Shown: positions 1 through 10,546, numbered from the stretch's first letter. The stretch is 64,000 nt of DNA from Anniella stebbinsi (GCA_029215795.1 JARDYH010000006.1:22025501-22089500), one strand, 5' to 3'. Notes: generated by a model from the letters alone, not told the origin. Made by a program: numbers and translations.

Positions 1-879
1 GTTAAAATAGTCCTTAAAAGTCAACCGAAGGGAATTTTTAAAAAATGAAAAGCTTTCCATCAACTACAGTCGAGGAGGAAGAAGACCCTACCACTGGATT
101 AATTAATAAGGCTCTAGAAATTATGCAAATTGTGACCACAAAAAGTAGCAACCCGGAAGTAAATTTTACAAAAGCAGGGAGACAGGTTTGTATTCCTTTT
201 CTACTTAAACTGCTCTCCTTCCCTCAATCTTTCACCAATCTTCTTGAAATATTCAGGTAATGTAAAACAAACATTTCTTTCTGGCACCTGTAAATTTCAG
301 AAAGGTTGATGAAACATTTTCGATTTTATGGCTGTTAGAATGACCCCCCCCCCATTATCACTTTAACATGGTGGAATGTGTTTTTTACTGACGGCCCTTA
401 ACAATGGAGGCACGGCTGTGCCTCCATTAATTTCCCCAAAGCAATGTGGGATGTGGGGGGGATGATAATCATGGAGAGTTGTTTGTAGCATTTTCTTTCT
501 GGTCTATCCCTGCCTGCCCTACTACCCAAGCACTTAACAAACTTGAAGAGCAGACATGTTTTATATTACCCACATACCAAAGGGTAACGATCATGGCATC
601 AATAATGTCTGTGGAAGCAACAGGGCTGCCTCCTCCTCCTCCTCCTCTAAAAGGAGAAGAAACACAATTGTCTGAGGAAGGCTCCTTTTGCTTAAATATG
701 CATCTGAGCATTCTATAAAGTATCAAGTGATCAATCTGATTTCAAACAATGCTGAAGGGTTCCCAGTTCAACTGGAACTAGAACTTGACCTTCCCCACCC
801 CACACAGCTAAGATCAGTCCCAACCGCCTTTGTGCAATTGTATTATACTTTTAAAAACAACAGTCCAATATCCTATCCA
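1..879. other. No gene recognised
   Basis: No exon or repeat family recognised. A C-run lies near 343-353, a perfect 10-bp-arm palindrome (ATGGAGGCAC/GTGCCTCCAT) near 403-427, and a short CCT run near 630-647. Short open frames here show no recognisable domain. Confidence 0.5.
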
Positions 880-988
880 CACGTGCTGGTTTTAACCTAT
901 AAAGCCTTACACGGCTTGGGACCACAATACCTGACGGAATGCCTCTCCCGACACGAACCTACCCGTACACTATGATCAACATCCAAGG
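880..988 (+). mobile_element. L2-like LINE, 3' part, left piece (split by the hAT element)
   Basis: The translated strand reads YKALHGLGPQYL, the motif found near the C-terminus of L2-like reverse transcriptase ORFs. The same text occurs at 33,590-33,690 inside a longer L2-like copy. The piece stops at 988 and resumes at 4,628 in register, with ATCCAAGG present at both breakpoints. The 5' end is truncated. Confidence 0.8.
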
Positions 989-1390
989 TTAGGGTGACCA
1001 GACGTCCGGATCCCCCTGGACAAGTCTGGAAAAAGGGGCCAAATTTGAGTCTGGGGGGGGATTTTAAAATATCCCCCAACATCCGGACAAATTGGGCCTC
1101 TCCCGTGCCATCCGGGCCTTGTTCTTGGCTAGCGCAGTTGTGCTGTCCAAGAACAAGGCCCAGATCGGCCAGGGAAGAGGCCGGAACGTCGTGCGCCCGC
1201 ACTTCCGGGTGCGTCTCGTTCCAGCCTCCTCCCCTCCGCCATCCGGGCCTTGTTCTTGGCTAGCGGGGTTGCGCTGGTCAAGAACAAGGCCCAGATCGGC
1301 CGGGGAAGAGGCCAGAACGATGCGCGCCCGCACTTCCGGGTGCACGTCGTTCCAGCTTCCTCCTCTCCGCCATCTGGGCCTTGTTCTTGG

Positions 1391-1662
1391 CTAGCGCGGT
1401 TGCGGAGGAGGAGGAGAAGAAGAAGAAGACAGACGGAGAAGGAGGAGGAGACAGACGGAGGAGAAGAAGAAGACAGACAGAGGAGGAGGAGGAGGAGAAG
1501 ACAGATGGAGGAGGAGGAGGAGGAGGAGGAGGAGAAGAAGAAGACAGACAGACAGAGGAGGAGGAGGAGGAGGAGAAGAAGAAGACAGATGGAGGAGGAG
1601 GAGGAGGAGGAGGAGGAGGAGGAGGAGGAGGAGAAGAAGACAGACAGAGGAGGAGGAGAAGA

Positions 1663-1693
<31 letters not shown>

Positions 1694-2150
1694 GGAGGAG
1701 GAGGAAGAAGAGGAGGAGGAGGAGAAGAAGACAGACGGAGGAGGAGGAGGAGGAGACAGATGGAGGAGGAGGAGGAAAAGACAGACGGAGGAGGAGGAGG
1801 AGGAGGAGAAGACAGACGGAGGAGGAGGAGGAGGAGGAGGAGGAGGAGGAGAAGACAGACAGAGGAGGAGGAGGAGGAGGAGGAGGAGGAGAAGACAGAT
1901 GGAGGAGGAAAAGAAGACAGACGGAGGAGGAAGAGGAGGAGGAGGAGAGGACGGACGGACGTAGGAGGAGGAGGAGAAGAAGAAGAAGAAGAAGAAGAAG
2001 AAGAAGAAGGCGGATGGAGGCAGAGGAGGAGAGAAAAGAAGGAAGTGACACCAACAGCAACAGAAGAAGAACAGCACCGGCATTCAGCGGAAAAGCGGCG
2101 GCGGAGGAGGAGGAGGAGAACGACCGGCAGCGGCAGCAGACCAGCATCAG
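1391..2150 (+). repeat. Long purine-rich (GGA/GAA/GACAGA) tract
   Basis: About 760 bp of almost pure purine on the plus strand, built of GGA, GAA and AGACAG units in changing order. Long frames are open on both strands (poly-E/G/R one way, poly-S/P/L the other) simply because stop codons cannot arise in such repeats. It lies inside the hAT-type element that starts at 989. Confidence 0.95.
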
Positions 2151-3999
2151 AAGAAGGTATGTGGCGGTGGCACTTGTAAGCCCTTACCTGGCCCTGTTCC
2201 CTTCTCTCCTAGACAGAAATGAGATGTAGTTAGTAAAGGATTTATTTTTTTTACACCTGCCTTTCCATTAAGAATAATACTAAAGATTGCTTGGATTTTA
2301 CATTGCCAATGTTATCCAACAGATGTGAAGAGGCTGGGAGTAAGCTTTATTGAAATCAAGCGTTATTGAAATCAATGGGACTTATTTCTGAGGTTTCTTT
2401 GGACAGTTTTCTTTGGATCCCTGAATGGGATTTCTGTTCTCTGCACACTGAGGCAGTGTAAATTCAGGAGGTATTTGGATAAAAGGAGGGAAAGATTCTT
2501 GTTTAGCATTGTGATAACGGGCATCTGTTCTGTTCTGTTCTGGCTTATTTATGTGGCTAATGAACCTGAGGTGTAATAACACATTTTTAGATTAGTTTCT
2601 CATTGATAAACCAGAAGTTATTATTAGTGCTCTAGCACCAGAAATGTAGCAGTTGTGCAATGTGGAATTGAAATGATTCATTTAAAGATATAAAGGGGGC
2701 TGTACGACCATTACATCCAGCATCCAAAATTCCTTAACAACACCATTGTAAGCTGATATCTGACTGGGCAGGGAGAGGCGCCCAGCAGCCAAACACTGCA
2801 TTTTGCCATTGTAGACTGTGAGGCTTCTGGAAAGGGATGAGCAGGTATACTGGCTGCTGTCATGTTTAATGGAGTGCCAGAGGTCTTCCTCACCTGTTGC
2901 TTTTTCCAAGCTGGCCCAGGTCCCTTATCTGCGATAGGGGGACAGAAGTGGTTTTGCTTCCAAAAAGGGATGTGAGCAGCAATGTCTGGACTAAGAGGCA
3001 AGGTAATATGTGAGTGCATAGGGTGGCTTGTTTGGGCTTGTTTGAGTCTGGATTTCCTAGGCTCTGAAAACATGGAGCCTGCACATGCTGGTTGCATGAT
3101 CCACGAGGCCAGGCTCTGGTGGGTGCATAGTCCTCCTTGACAGTAGGGGCTTGCACTTGCTAGAGAAAGATGAACAGATGTGAAGAAGCAGAGGCACCTC
3201 TTGTTCTTTTGTGTTTGAAAGCCACAAAGTGTCTTGTGGCATTATGTAAACTATGTTCATCTTGTGTGTGACAGACAACTTGCTCCACAACTGCAGAAAC
3301 TTCCCCCTCCTAATTCTGCCAATGATCTTGTTTTGTGTTTGTAATTACGTTTATGTTAACACTTTAGGATTGCAGGCCCTACTGCAGTCAGTGGGACTTA
3401 CTTCTGAGTAGACACGTTTAACGTTCCACTGTTCAACTTGCTTAAATTCTGTCACAGTGAAGATTTATCATGAACAGCAATAAAATACTAATGGCCCTAT
3501 AAGCACCTTCATTTAAGGCTGCAATCCTATATTCATTTATCTGGGAATAAGCTTTATTGAAATCAATGGGACTTTGGGCAGTTTTCTTTGGGCAGAGCAC
3601 TCTCTGATTGGAATTTCTGTTCTCTACACACTGAGAACAGAATTTCCAAATATGTCTTGAATCCAAATATTCAATAAAAGAAGGAAAGGATCCTTGTCTA
3701 GCATTGTGATAATTTCTCATTGATAAACAGAAGTTGAAACAAGTTAAGAGGTGGTAAATTTGTTCCATAGCTAATGCTTGCAGGGTAATTGTATTTTATA
3801 CTCTTTCTGAATGCTAGGTTGCTAGTTTGTTGTACTAGATTTTTCTGCACCTGTTCAGTGGTAGCAGTATGCTGAATCTGTGAGTATGGGTATGAGAAAG
3901 ATGATGGGGAAAGAGTGTTAAATGTTAGGAAAGATGAGACTATGGTCATCCAGTGAAGGATTTGCAGTCAGAAAAGATATCTGAGTGAAGGAGAGAATG

Positions 4000-4316
4000 T
4001 AGGCTGACCATATGAAAAGGAGGACAGGGCTCATGTAACTTTAACAGTTGTAGAGAAAAGGGAATTTCAGCCAGTGTCATTTGTATGCAATTAGTTCCTG
4101 TGAAATTCCCTCTTCATGACAACAGTTGAAGTTGCAGGGGCCCTGCCTTCTTTTGTATATGGTCACTCTAGTATAGTGCCTGCAACTTAACTGTTGTGAT
4201 GAAGAGGGAATTTCACCAGGAACTAATTGCATACAAATGACACTGGCTGAAATTCCCTTTTCTCTACAACGGTTGAAGTTACATGAGCCCTGTCCTTTTT
4301 ATCATATGGTCAGCCT
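4000..4316. mobile_element. Palindromic hAT MITE nested in the larger element
   Basis: Starts TAGGCTGACCATATG and ends CATATGGTCAGCCT, with AGAGAATG directly repeated at 3,992-3,999 and 4,317-4,324 (8-bp TSD). The two halves are inverted copies of each other around the middle. The paralogous stretch near 10,140-10,165 lacks the insertion, giving a natural empty site. Same family as 46,158-46,477 and 61,522-61,842. Confidence 0.9.
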
Positions 4317-4619
4317 AGAGAATGTATCACACAGAATATAGCAAAAGCTTCAAAGTACAGCAAAAGCTACAAAAGTAGGAGTGAGTGAAATTAATTTCAA
4401 ATACATTGAATGTTTCACTTGTTCTTTATTTCAGTGATTTTAATGTTAAGATGTTATGTAGAACAGGTTTGTCTTAATTGTGTGCTGTGAAATCAGACAT
4501 GTGTCTAGGGCCGTGTTTGTGGGCACGCCCCCTTGGGGGCTGGACATGTTTGGGTGGGCATGCCCACTTTGGGGCGGCCATGTTGTCCTCCTTTTTGGTT
4601 TCCAAAATATGGTCACCCT

Positions 4620-5016
4620 ATCCAAGGTCCTCCTCAGGGTGCCTACTCCGAGGGAAGCTCAGAGGATGGCAACAAGGGAGAGGGCCTTTTCAGTGGTGGC
4701 CTCCCAATTGTGATCTCCCTGATGAGGCTCACCTTGCACCAACATTGTTATCTTTTCAGTGCCAGATCAAGACTTTTCTCTTCTCCCAGGCATTTAACAG
4801 CATATGTTGAGGGTTTTGTTATTGTTTTTGACCCAGAATAGTTGCTTTAAATGGATGTTGTATTTATAATCTTTTTTATGCTTTTTAAATTTTGTATATC
4901 GGTTTTTTAATGTTCAGTGTTTTTAATTTTCGTAAAATGCCCAGAGAGTTTCGGCTATGGGGCAGTATATAAATGCAATTATTATTATTATTATTATTAA
5001 TAATAATAATAATAAC
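4620..5016 (+). mobile_element. L2-like LINE, 3' part, right piece
   Basis: Continues the piece at 880-988 after the hAT insertion. It matches 33,690-34,060 of the longer L2-like copy, including the 3' end with CCCAGAGAGTTTCGGCTATG, and finishes in an ATT/TAA microsatellite (4,978-5,013), the usual tail of this family. Confidence 0.85.
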
Positions 5017-5514
5017 CAACTGGGGGGGGGGGAGAAAGAGAGAGCCCTGCTGTGGAGTAGACAACCTATTGTCAAATGACAGAAAGAGGAATAAAGACCA
5101 TTTGTGTATATGCATATGCAACCTATTCGAAGTGTCTATCCCTCTTCCCCTCACCCAGACAAATGAAAGCTGATTCTATCTATCTCTTAAGGCAATTATG
5201 AATAGAACCATGCCTAGATTCTGTGTTGCTATGGATGACTTATTTTCTGCACTGAGAACTTCTTGATCAGGGTCCCAAAAAAATGAGACAGGAAAAGAAA
5301 AGGCAAAACAGCTGCAAGACAGTGTGGGAGTTTCTAAAGCTAGAACACGACTGTCTTATCCAATATCCTTTTTGTTAAAATAGGTATCTGGCTTTCCATA
5401 TAAAATGTTCATCAAATATAGTCTGTTTAGAATTTAGTAACTCAGTAAAGTACAATATAAGAAATTACTCCTTGTTTTGGAAAAAGATACATCTCAGCAC
5501 ATGTATATAAGACA
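5017..5514. other. No feature recognised
   Basis: A G-run at about 5,023-5,032 follows the LINE tail. Otherwise this is unique-looking AT-rich sequence with no exon signal that I can support. Confidence 0.4.
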
Positions 5515-5647
5515 TAGGTGGGCACTTGTGGCTCTCCAAATATTTTGGCCTACAACTCCCATCAATCCTAACCCACATAGCCAACACTGAGGGATGTTGG
5601 GAATTGTAGGCCAAAACACCTGGAGGGCCACAAGTTGCCCTTCCCTG
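5515..5647. mobile_element. Short palindromic element (hAT-like MITE)
   Basis: The ends GGTGGGCACTTGTGGC and GCCACAAGTTGCCC are inverted copies, as are the inner blocks GGCCTACAACTCCC and TTGGGAATTGTAGGCC. This is a common squamate palindromic repeat type, related in design to 34,451-34,594. No clean duplication is visible. Confidence 0.65.
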
Positions 5648-5658
5648 TATTAAAGAGA

Positions 5659-7025
5659 TAGGGTGACCAGACGTCCGGATCCCCCCGGACAAGTCTGGAA
5701 TAAGGGGGCCAAATTTGAATCCGGGGGGAAATTTCAGAATATCCCCCAAAGTCCGGAAAATTGGGCCTCACCTGTGCCATCTACGTCTTGTTATTAGCCG
5801 GCACTACTGCGCCGGCCAAGAACAAGGCCTAGATCGGCTGGGGAAGAGGCCGGAACGACGCACGCCCACACTTCCGGGTATGCGTCGTTCCGGCCTCCTC
5901 CCCTGTGCCATCTGGGGCTTGTAATTGGCTAGCGCGGTTACGCTGGCCAAGAACAAGCCCTGGATGGCGCAGGGGAGGCGGCTGGAACGACGCGCGCCCG
6001 CACTTCTGGGTACGCGTCATTCCGGACTCCTCCCCTGCGCCATCCGGGGCTTGTTCTAGCCGGCGCCGGACGGGAGCAGATGTCCCTGCAAGGTAAGCAG
6101 GGGGCAGGGGGGAGGGGGAGGGGGCGCGTGGCGCGCTTACCTTGCAGGGATGTCCGCTCCCGTCCGGCGCCGGTCGGGAGCAGACGTCCCTGCAAGGTAA
6201 GCAGGGAGCAGGGGGGGAGGGGGGCACGCGGCGCGCTTACCTTGCAGGGACGTCCGCTCCCAACCGGCGCCGGCTGCTACTGCGAGCAGGCTTCGTGGCC
6301 TGCTCCAGAGTGGTGCGCCAGGTGATGACATCACCTGGCGCGCCACTCTGGAGCAGGCCGCAAAGCCCGCTCGCAGTAGCAGCCGGCGCCGGACGGGAGC
6401 GGATGTCCCTGCAAGGTAAGCAGGGGGGAGGGGGGAGGGGGGCGCGTGGCGCGTGGCACGCTTACCTTGAAGGGACGTCCGCTCCCATCCGGCGCCGGCT
6501 GCTACTGCGAGCGGGCTTCGCGGCCTGCTCCAGAGTGGCGCGCCACTCTGGAGAAGGCCGCAAAGCCCACTCGCAGTAGCAGCTGGCGCCGGACAGGAGC
6601 GGATGTCCCTGGAAGGTAAGCAGGGGGGAGGGGGGCAGGGGGGAGGGGGGGCGTGCGGCGCGCAACGCGCAACGCGCGGCGCGCAGCACGCTTACCTTGC
6701 AGGGACGTCCGCTCCCATCTGGCGCCGGCTGCTACTGCGAGCGGGCTTTGCGGGCTGCTCCAGAGTGGCGCGCCAGGTTATGACATCACCTGGCGCGCCA
6801 CTCTGGAGCAGGCCGCAAAGCCCGCTCGCAGTAGCAGCCGGCGCCGGACGGGAGCAGACGTCCCTGCAAGGTAAGCAGGGGGCAGGGGGGAGGGGGGCAG
6901 GGGGGAGGGGGGCGCGCGGCGTGCTTACCTTGCAGGGACGTCTGCTCCCGTCCGGCGCCGGTCGGGAGCAGATGTCCCTGCAAGGTAAGCAGGGGGGAGG
7001 GGGGCAGATTTTATCTGGTCACCCT
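5659..7025 (+). mobile_element. 1.4-kb non-autonomous hAT-type element with expanded inverted array
   Basis: The left end (TAGGGTGACCAGACGTCC, then subunits of the CTTGTTCTTGGCTAGC type) matches the left end of the element at 989. The right end is TTTATCTGGTCACCCT. The terminal motifs agree, but the flanks (TAAAGAGA and TCCTTAAG) do not form a clean duplication. No coding capacity. The interior (about 6,060-7,010) is a very GC-rich palindromic array listed separately. Confidence 0.7.
6060..7010. repeat. Alternating inverted array of donor-like CpG-rich units
   Basis: A unit containing CCGGACGGGAGCAGATGTCC then CTGCAAGGTAAGCAGG repeats in strictly alternating orientation. The AAG|GTAAGC block occurs on the plus strand with GT at 6,093, 6,197, 6,416, 6,616, 6,871 and 6,985. 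It occurs on the minus strand with the complementary AC at about 6,139, 6,239, 6,464, 6,694 and 6,926. Longer palindromes joining the units centre on GTGATGACATCACCTGG (about 6,325) and a matching copy near 6,783. G-rich spacers and many CpGs lie between units. Confidence 0.85.
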
Positions 7026-7210
7026 TCCTTAAGAGTATTACTGCATAAAATACATATGTAGTGTTCAAATGACACTAAAGAAGAAAAGTTACAGCAATTT
7101 TTAAAAAATAAACAACTTAATCTCCAGGTTGTTCAAACAGATTATGAACTGGCAATAGTAATTCTGGTTCCCTTCTAGGGTGAAATCTTAAATCAGTGAA
7201 TTTAGAGAGT

Positions 7211-7408
7211 GACCCTGTTCAGATGACATGCTTGCAACAAAGCCACAGTGGTGAAGCATTTTGAGCTAAACATTATGGTTTAGCAAATGATGTGAACCAT
7301 TCCTAAATATGGTGGCTACATAACCACTGTTTAAACAAGTTCACTAACCATTTGCTGCAAAAGGGTTAGCAGCCTACCCATGGCTTAGCGTGTCATCTGA
7401 ACAGAATC
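7211..7408. mobile_element. MITE with CTGTTCAGATGACA termini
   Basis: The inverted ends CTGTTCAGATGACATGC and GCGTGTCATCTGAACAG bracket about 200 bp with TGGTTTAGC-type inner repeats. A related copy lies at 28,941-29,082, and the ends of 22,026-22,532 resemble it. It is probably a PIF/Harbinger-type non-autonomous element by analogy with that copy, but no clean duplication is visible here. Confidence 0.65.
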
Positions 7409-7717
7409 AATGTAGGAGCAGCCCATCCTCCACTGTTTCAGACCACGTATGGTCATACTAAAGGACATTTATAATTTCTGGCCAGTTCAGTGGTTCTTCA
7501 TACTGAGTGGCTGTTGTCCAGACAGAAGTCTTATGCACTTAATTGGAAGTTCAGTAAATCCAATTGAAAAGAATGGAACTTAGTTTCAAAGGAACACACT
7601 TAGGTTCAAGCGGCAATGGGCCTATTTGTTATTAATGCCAAAGATACAAATCTTTTGTTTCCAAAACAGAGTGTCTGTTTGTTTCTATCACATTGCACAC
7701 TGATGTTTTGTAATTTA

Positions 7718-7812
7718 GGATGCAATCCTATACATGTTAGACAGAGAAATCCTACAAGTCCCAGCATGCCCCAGCCACAGTGGCTGAGGCATGCTGGGAG
7801 TCGTAAGACACT
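7718..7812. mobile_element. Short palindromic element with ZNF143-like motifs
   Basis: The inverted blocks CCTACAAGTCCCAGCATGCC and GGCATGCTGGGAGTCGTA face each other. Left part AGGATGCAATCCTATACATG matches the ends of 41,241-41,355 and 60,401-60,546, placing it in the same family. Confidence 0.6.
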
Positions 7813-8648
7813 ATTATCCTTGAATATATCCGACAGGGTGTCTTTGAATCTTCCGTCCTACCAAAACTGTAATGGCACTCCTGACCCATTATAAAGTTCA
7901 TTTGTGAATGTAAAATGTTGGAGGGGTGGAGGAGAGTTATGCCAAAAATGTATGGACAGTTGGGTAATACCTGGCTGGCCGTGGAGCATCCCTGCCTAGT
8001 ATGCGGAGTTTCATGGCATGCAGAGTGGCCTGTCCCAGCCTGGAGCACGGGCATCTTAGCCCAGCCTGGTGCGCAGAGCTGGGGCTGGATGTTATGTTAT
8101 TTTTCTTGTTGTTACTACTATTATTGTTGAGTGCTGCTGCTACTGTTTATAAACTTTTTAAAAGCAATTTGCTGCTCTTGTATGTATGCGTGGGGGGTAT
8201 TAAATTAATAGAAGACCAAATGAACTGGCTTTAGCTGCAATTTAAATTCAGTGGGGTGGGGGGTAGATTAGATTTAATTATTGGCAGCATTGATGAAATT
8301 AGTTTTCACTTATTTTCCATATATTCCTTGAGTACTGATTTTGATGAATTAATGGGGGGGGGGGGTTACATGTGGATGTTTTTTAAAACTATTATTAGAT
8401 TTGCCATGAGTGAGTATGTTGGGGTATGTGGATATTTATTTTATTTTTAGTCTTGGTTAAGTGTGTGTGGTTGGTTGGTTGGTTGGTTTTTGCCTTGGTA
8501 CATGTGTGGATTTTTATTATTTTTTCCTTTGGTGAGTATGTGGATGAGTGTTGTATTTTTAATGTTATTTTATTGCCTTGGGTATGTGCATGTTTGTGTG
8601 TAGATTTATTATGTCTACTGTTATTTTGCCTTGTGTGGGTGGCTGATT

Positions 8649-8681
<33 letters not shown>

Positions 8682-8892
8682 CCTTTGGTGAGTGTGGGGG
8701 TGGATTTTTATTCCCCCTCCCCTGTTACGTGTATGGGAGGAGGTTGTGTTGTTGTTTTTTAATTGCCTTGGGGAAGGTGTGGGGTTTCCCCCCCCACACA
8801 CACATACACTTTGAGTGAGTGTGTAGGGTGTGTACATTTTAATTTTTATTGCCTGAGTATGAGGTGTGCGTAGATGATGGTGATGATGATGA
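7813..8892 (+). repeat. T/G-rich low-complexity stretch with a GAT microsatellite
   Basis: No gene recognised. From about 8,090 the plus strand is T/G-rich with runs such as GGTTGGTTGGTTGG (about 8,470) and a GAT repeat at about 8,649-8,683. Open frames over it are low-complexity artefacts. Confidence 0.7.
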
Positions 8893-9239
8893 CACAACAT
8901 TGGGTGGGATGACTAATACCCTGGAAGACAGAAACAAACTTCAAAGTGATCTTGATAGAGTGGAGCGCTGGGCTGAAAACAGCAGAATGAAATTTAATAG
9001 GGAAAAATGCCAAGTTATACAAGTAGGAAAAAGAAACCAAATGCACAGTTACAAGATGGGGGATACTTGGCTCAGCAACACTACAGGCGAGAAGGATCTT
9101 GGAATTGTTGTAGATCCCAAGCTTAATATGAGCCAACAGTGTGACGGGACTGCAAAATAAGCAAGCACTATTTTGGACTGCATTAATAGAAGTATAGCTT
9201 CCAAATTGTGTGAGGTACTGGTTAGGGTTAGGATTCTAC
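8893..9239 (+). mobile_element. CR1 LINE fragment (reverse transcriptase C-terminal part)
   Basis: Encodes LEDRNKLQSDLDRVERW, MKFNREKCQVI and GEKDLGIVVDPKLNMSQQ in order, which are standard CR1 blocks after the FADD motif. It is close to 39,975-40,290 of the longer CR1 copy. Truncated at both ends, and a stop interrupts it at about 9,158. Confidence 0.9.
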
Positions 9240-9333
9240 ATGCATACAAATGACACTTGCTGAAATTCCCTTTTCAATACAGCTCTTAAAGATACAGGAG
9301 CCCTGTCTTCCTTTCCATATAATCACTCTAACT
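9240..9333. mobile_element. 3' end of a hAT MITE
   Basis: Matches the right half of the palindromic family seen at 61,522-61,842, including ACAAATGACACTTGCTGAAA, AAGATACAGGAGCCCTG and a decayed terminus near 9,330. The left half is missing. Confidence 0.7.
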
Positions 9334-9560
9334 AATTGAATGATTGTAATTTTTCCTGTTACCATAGTTCTTTAACTTCCATAGCCAGTGGTGTATATTT
9401 TTCTCTCTTTAACTCTTCCTTTTCTGCAACAGTTTTGTCATTAGGTATTGTTATGTCATTGAGGTAGGTGTGTTTTTTCTTTGTTGTTTTTGACTGTCAT
9501 GTCTGGTTGATTGCAAAGTATTGATTTGTCCCAGAATTGTTCTGTCCAAGTAAGGTAATA
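9334..9560 (-). mobile_element. Non-LTR retrotransposon endonuclease fragment (R4/Dong-type RLE)
   Basis: The minus strand reads QFWDKSILCNQPDMTVKNNK, then after a frameshift YLNDITIPNDKTVAEKEELK and KYTPLAMEVKELW. The PD...K pattern followed by D-I/A-I-P and a KY.PL..E...W block is the restriction-like endonuclease region of R4/Dong-type LINEs, which are known from lizards. About 75 codons survive, with one frameshift and a stop. Other RLE-bearing LINE clades cannot be excluded. Confidence 0.5.
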
Positions 9561-10546
9561 TTTGAGTGTGTAGCATGGCTTGGCTTGAGTGTGTCTGAAT
9601 CTCCTAGGCTCTGAAAGCATCTTTCTGGAGAGCACCTGCTGGTTGCATGTTCTCTGCACACTAAGGCAATGTAAATTCAGGATATACTTGGATAAAAGGA
9701 GGGAAAGATCCTTATCTAGCATTGTAATAATGGGCATCTGTTCTGGCCTATCTTTGTATTGTACTGACCATGGTCTTGTTCACATGGCTAATGAATCAGA
9801 GATATAATCACACATTGTTAGAATTGTTTCTCACTGATCAACCAGAAGTTGAAACAAGCTAAGAGGCGAGAAGTGACTACAACAAGCCTTTAGTCCATTT
9901 TGTTCCTTGGCTAATGTTTGCAGGGTAATCATATTTTATACTCTTCCTGCATGCTAGGTTGCTAGTTTGTTGTACTAGATTTCTCTGCACTTGTCCACTG
10001 CTTCATTTGTTCAATGGTAACAGTATGCTGAATCTGTGAGTATGGATATGAGAAAAATGATGGGGAAAGAGTGTTAAACGTTAGGAAAGTTGAGACTATT
10101 GTAATCCAGTGAAAGATTTGCAGTCAGAAAAGATATTTTAGGGAAGGGGAGACTCTATCACACAGAGTATAGTAAAAGCTTCAAAGAACAGCAAAAGCTG
10201 CAAAAGTAGAAGTGAATGAAGTTAATTTCAGATACATTCAATGTCTCACTTGTTGTTTATTTCAGTGATTTTAACATTAAGACGTTGTGTAGAACAAGTT
10301 TGTCTTAATTGTACGCTGTGAAATCAGACATGTGACCAAGGCCATGTTTGGGTGGGCACACCCCCTTGGGGGCTGGACATGTTGATGGGCATGCCCCCTT
10401 GGGGGATGGACATGTTGGTGGGCACACCCCCTTGGGGGCTGGACATGTTGATGGGCATGCCCCCTTGGGGGATGGACATGTTGGTGGGCACGCCCCCTTG
10501 AGGCGGCCATATTGTCCTCCTTTTTGGTTTGCAAAATATGGTCACC
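9541..10546 (+). mobile_element. 3' half of a second copy of the large hAT-type element
   Basis: Diverged copy of 2,996-4,619: the blocks CTAGGTTGCTAGTTTGTTGT, GTATGCTGAATCTGTGAGTA and TTCAGTGATTTTAA occur in the same order, ending AAAATATGGTCACCCT at 10,546. It lacks the nested MITE present at 4,000-4,316. The left end is not resolved. Confidence 0.75.
10351..10508 (+). repeat. 66-bp tandem repeat in the hAT-type element
   Basis: Two essentially identical 66-bp units (GTGGGCACACCCCCTTGGGG, then GATGGGCATGCCCCCTTGGG) start at about 10,351 and 10,417, followed by a partial third. The paralogous site at 4,528-4,595 has about one unit, so the expansion is local and recent. Frames over it are repetitive artefacts. 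Confidence 0.9.

Larger units (their letters stand above)
989..4619 (+). mobile_element. 3.6-kb non-autonomous hAT-type element with 8-bp TSD
   Basis: The element starts TTAGGGTGACCAGACG, ends AATATGGTCACCCT, and is flanked by ATCCAAGG at 981-988 and 4,620-4,627. The 8-bp duplication and the GGGTGACC/GGTCACCC termini indicate the hAT superfamily. It sits in the L2-like LINE whose two halves lie at 880-988 and 4,628-5,016. Its 5' 400 bp match the start of the element at 5,659, and its 3' 1.6 kb (about 2,996-4,619) match 9,541-10,546, so the ends belong to one family. No transposase is visible, so it must have been mobilised in trans. It contains a purine tract (1,391-2,150) and a smaller nested element (4,000-4,316). 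Segment 2,330-2,590 resembles 3,520-3,770, an internal duplication. Confidence 0.75.

Noticed and set aside
45..260. Possible small exon or ORF at the window start
   Set aside because: No recognisable domain and no conserved splice context that I can support.
1250..2229. Long open frames (230-309 codons) on both strands over the purine tract
   Set aside because: Pure low-complexity products (E/G/R/K or S/P/L) caused by a repeat that cannot form stop codons.
5659..7025. CRISPR-like or satellite interpretation of the regular array
   Set aside because: Units alternate in orientation, have no unique spacers, and lie between hAT-type ends in a vertebrate genome.
8426..8900. Cysteine/leucine-rich and histidine-rich frames
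   Set aside because: They lie on T/G-rich sequence and a GAT microsatellite; no domain and no splice context.
9218..9232. Telomere-like GGTTAGGGTTAGG
   Set aside because: Only about two units, at the end of a CR1 fragment; chance or small-scale mutation.
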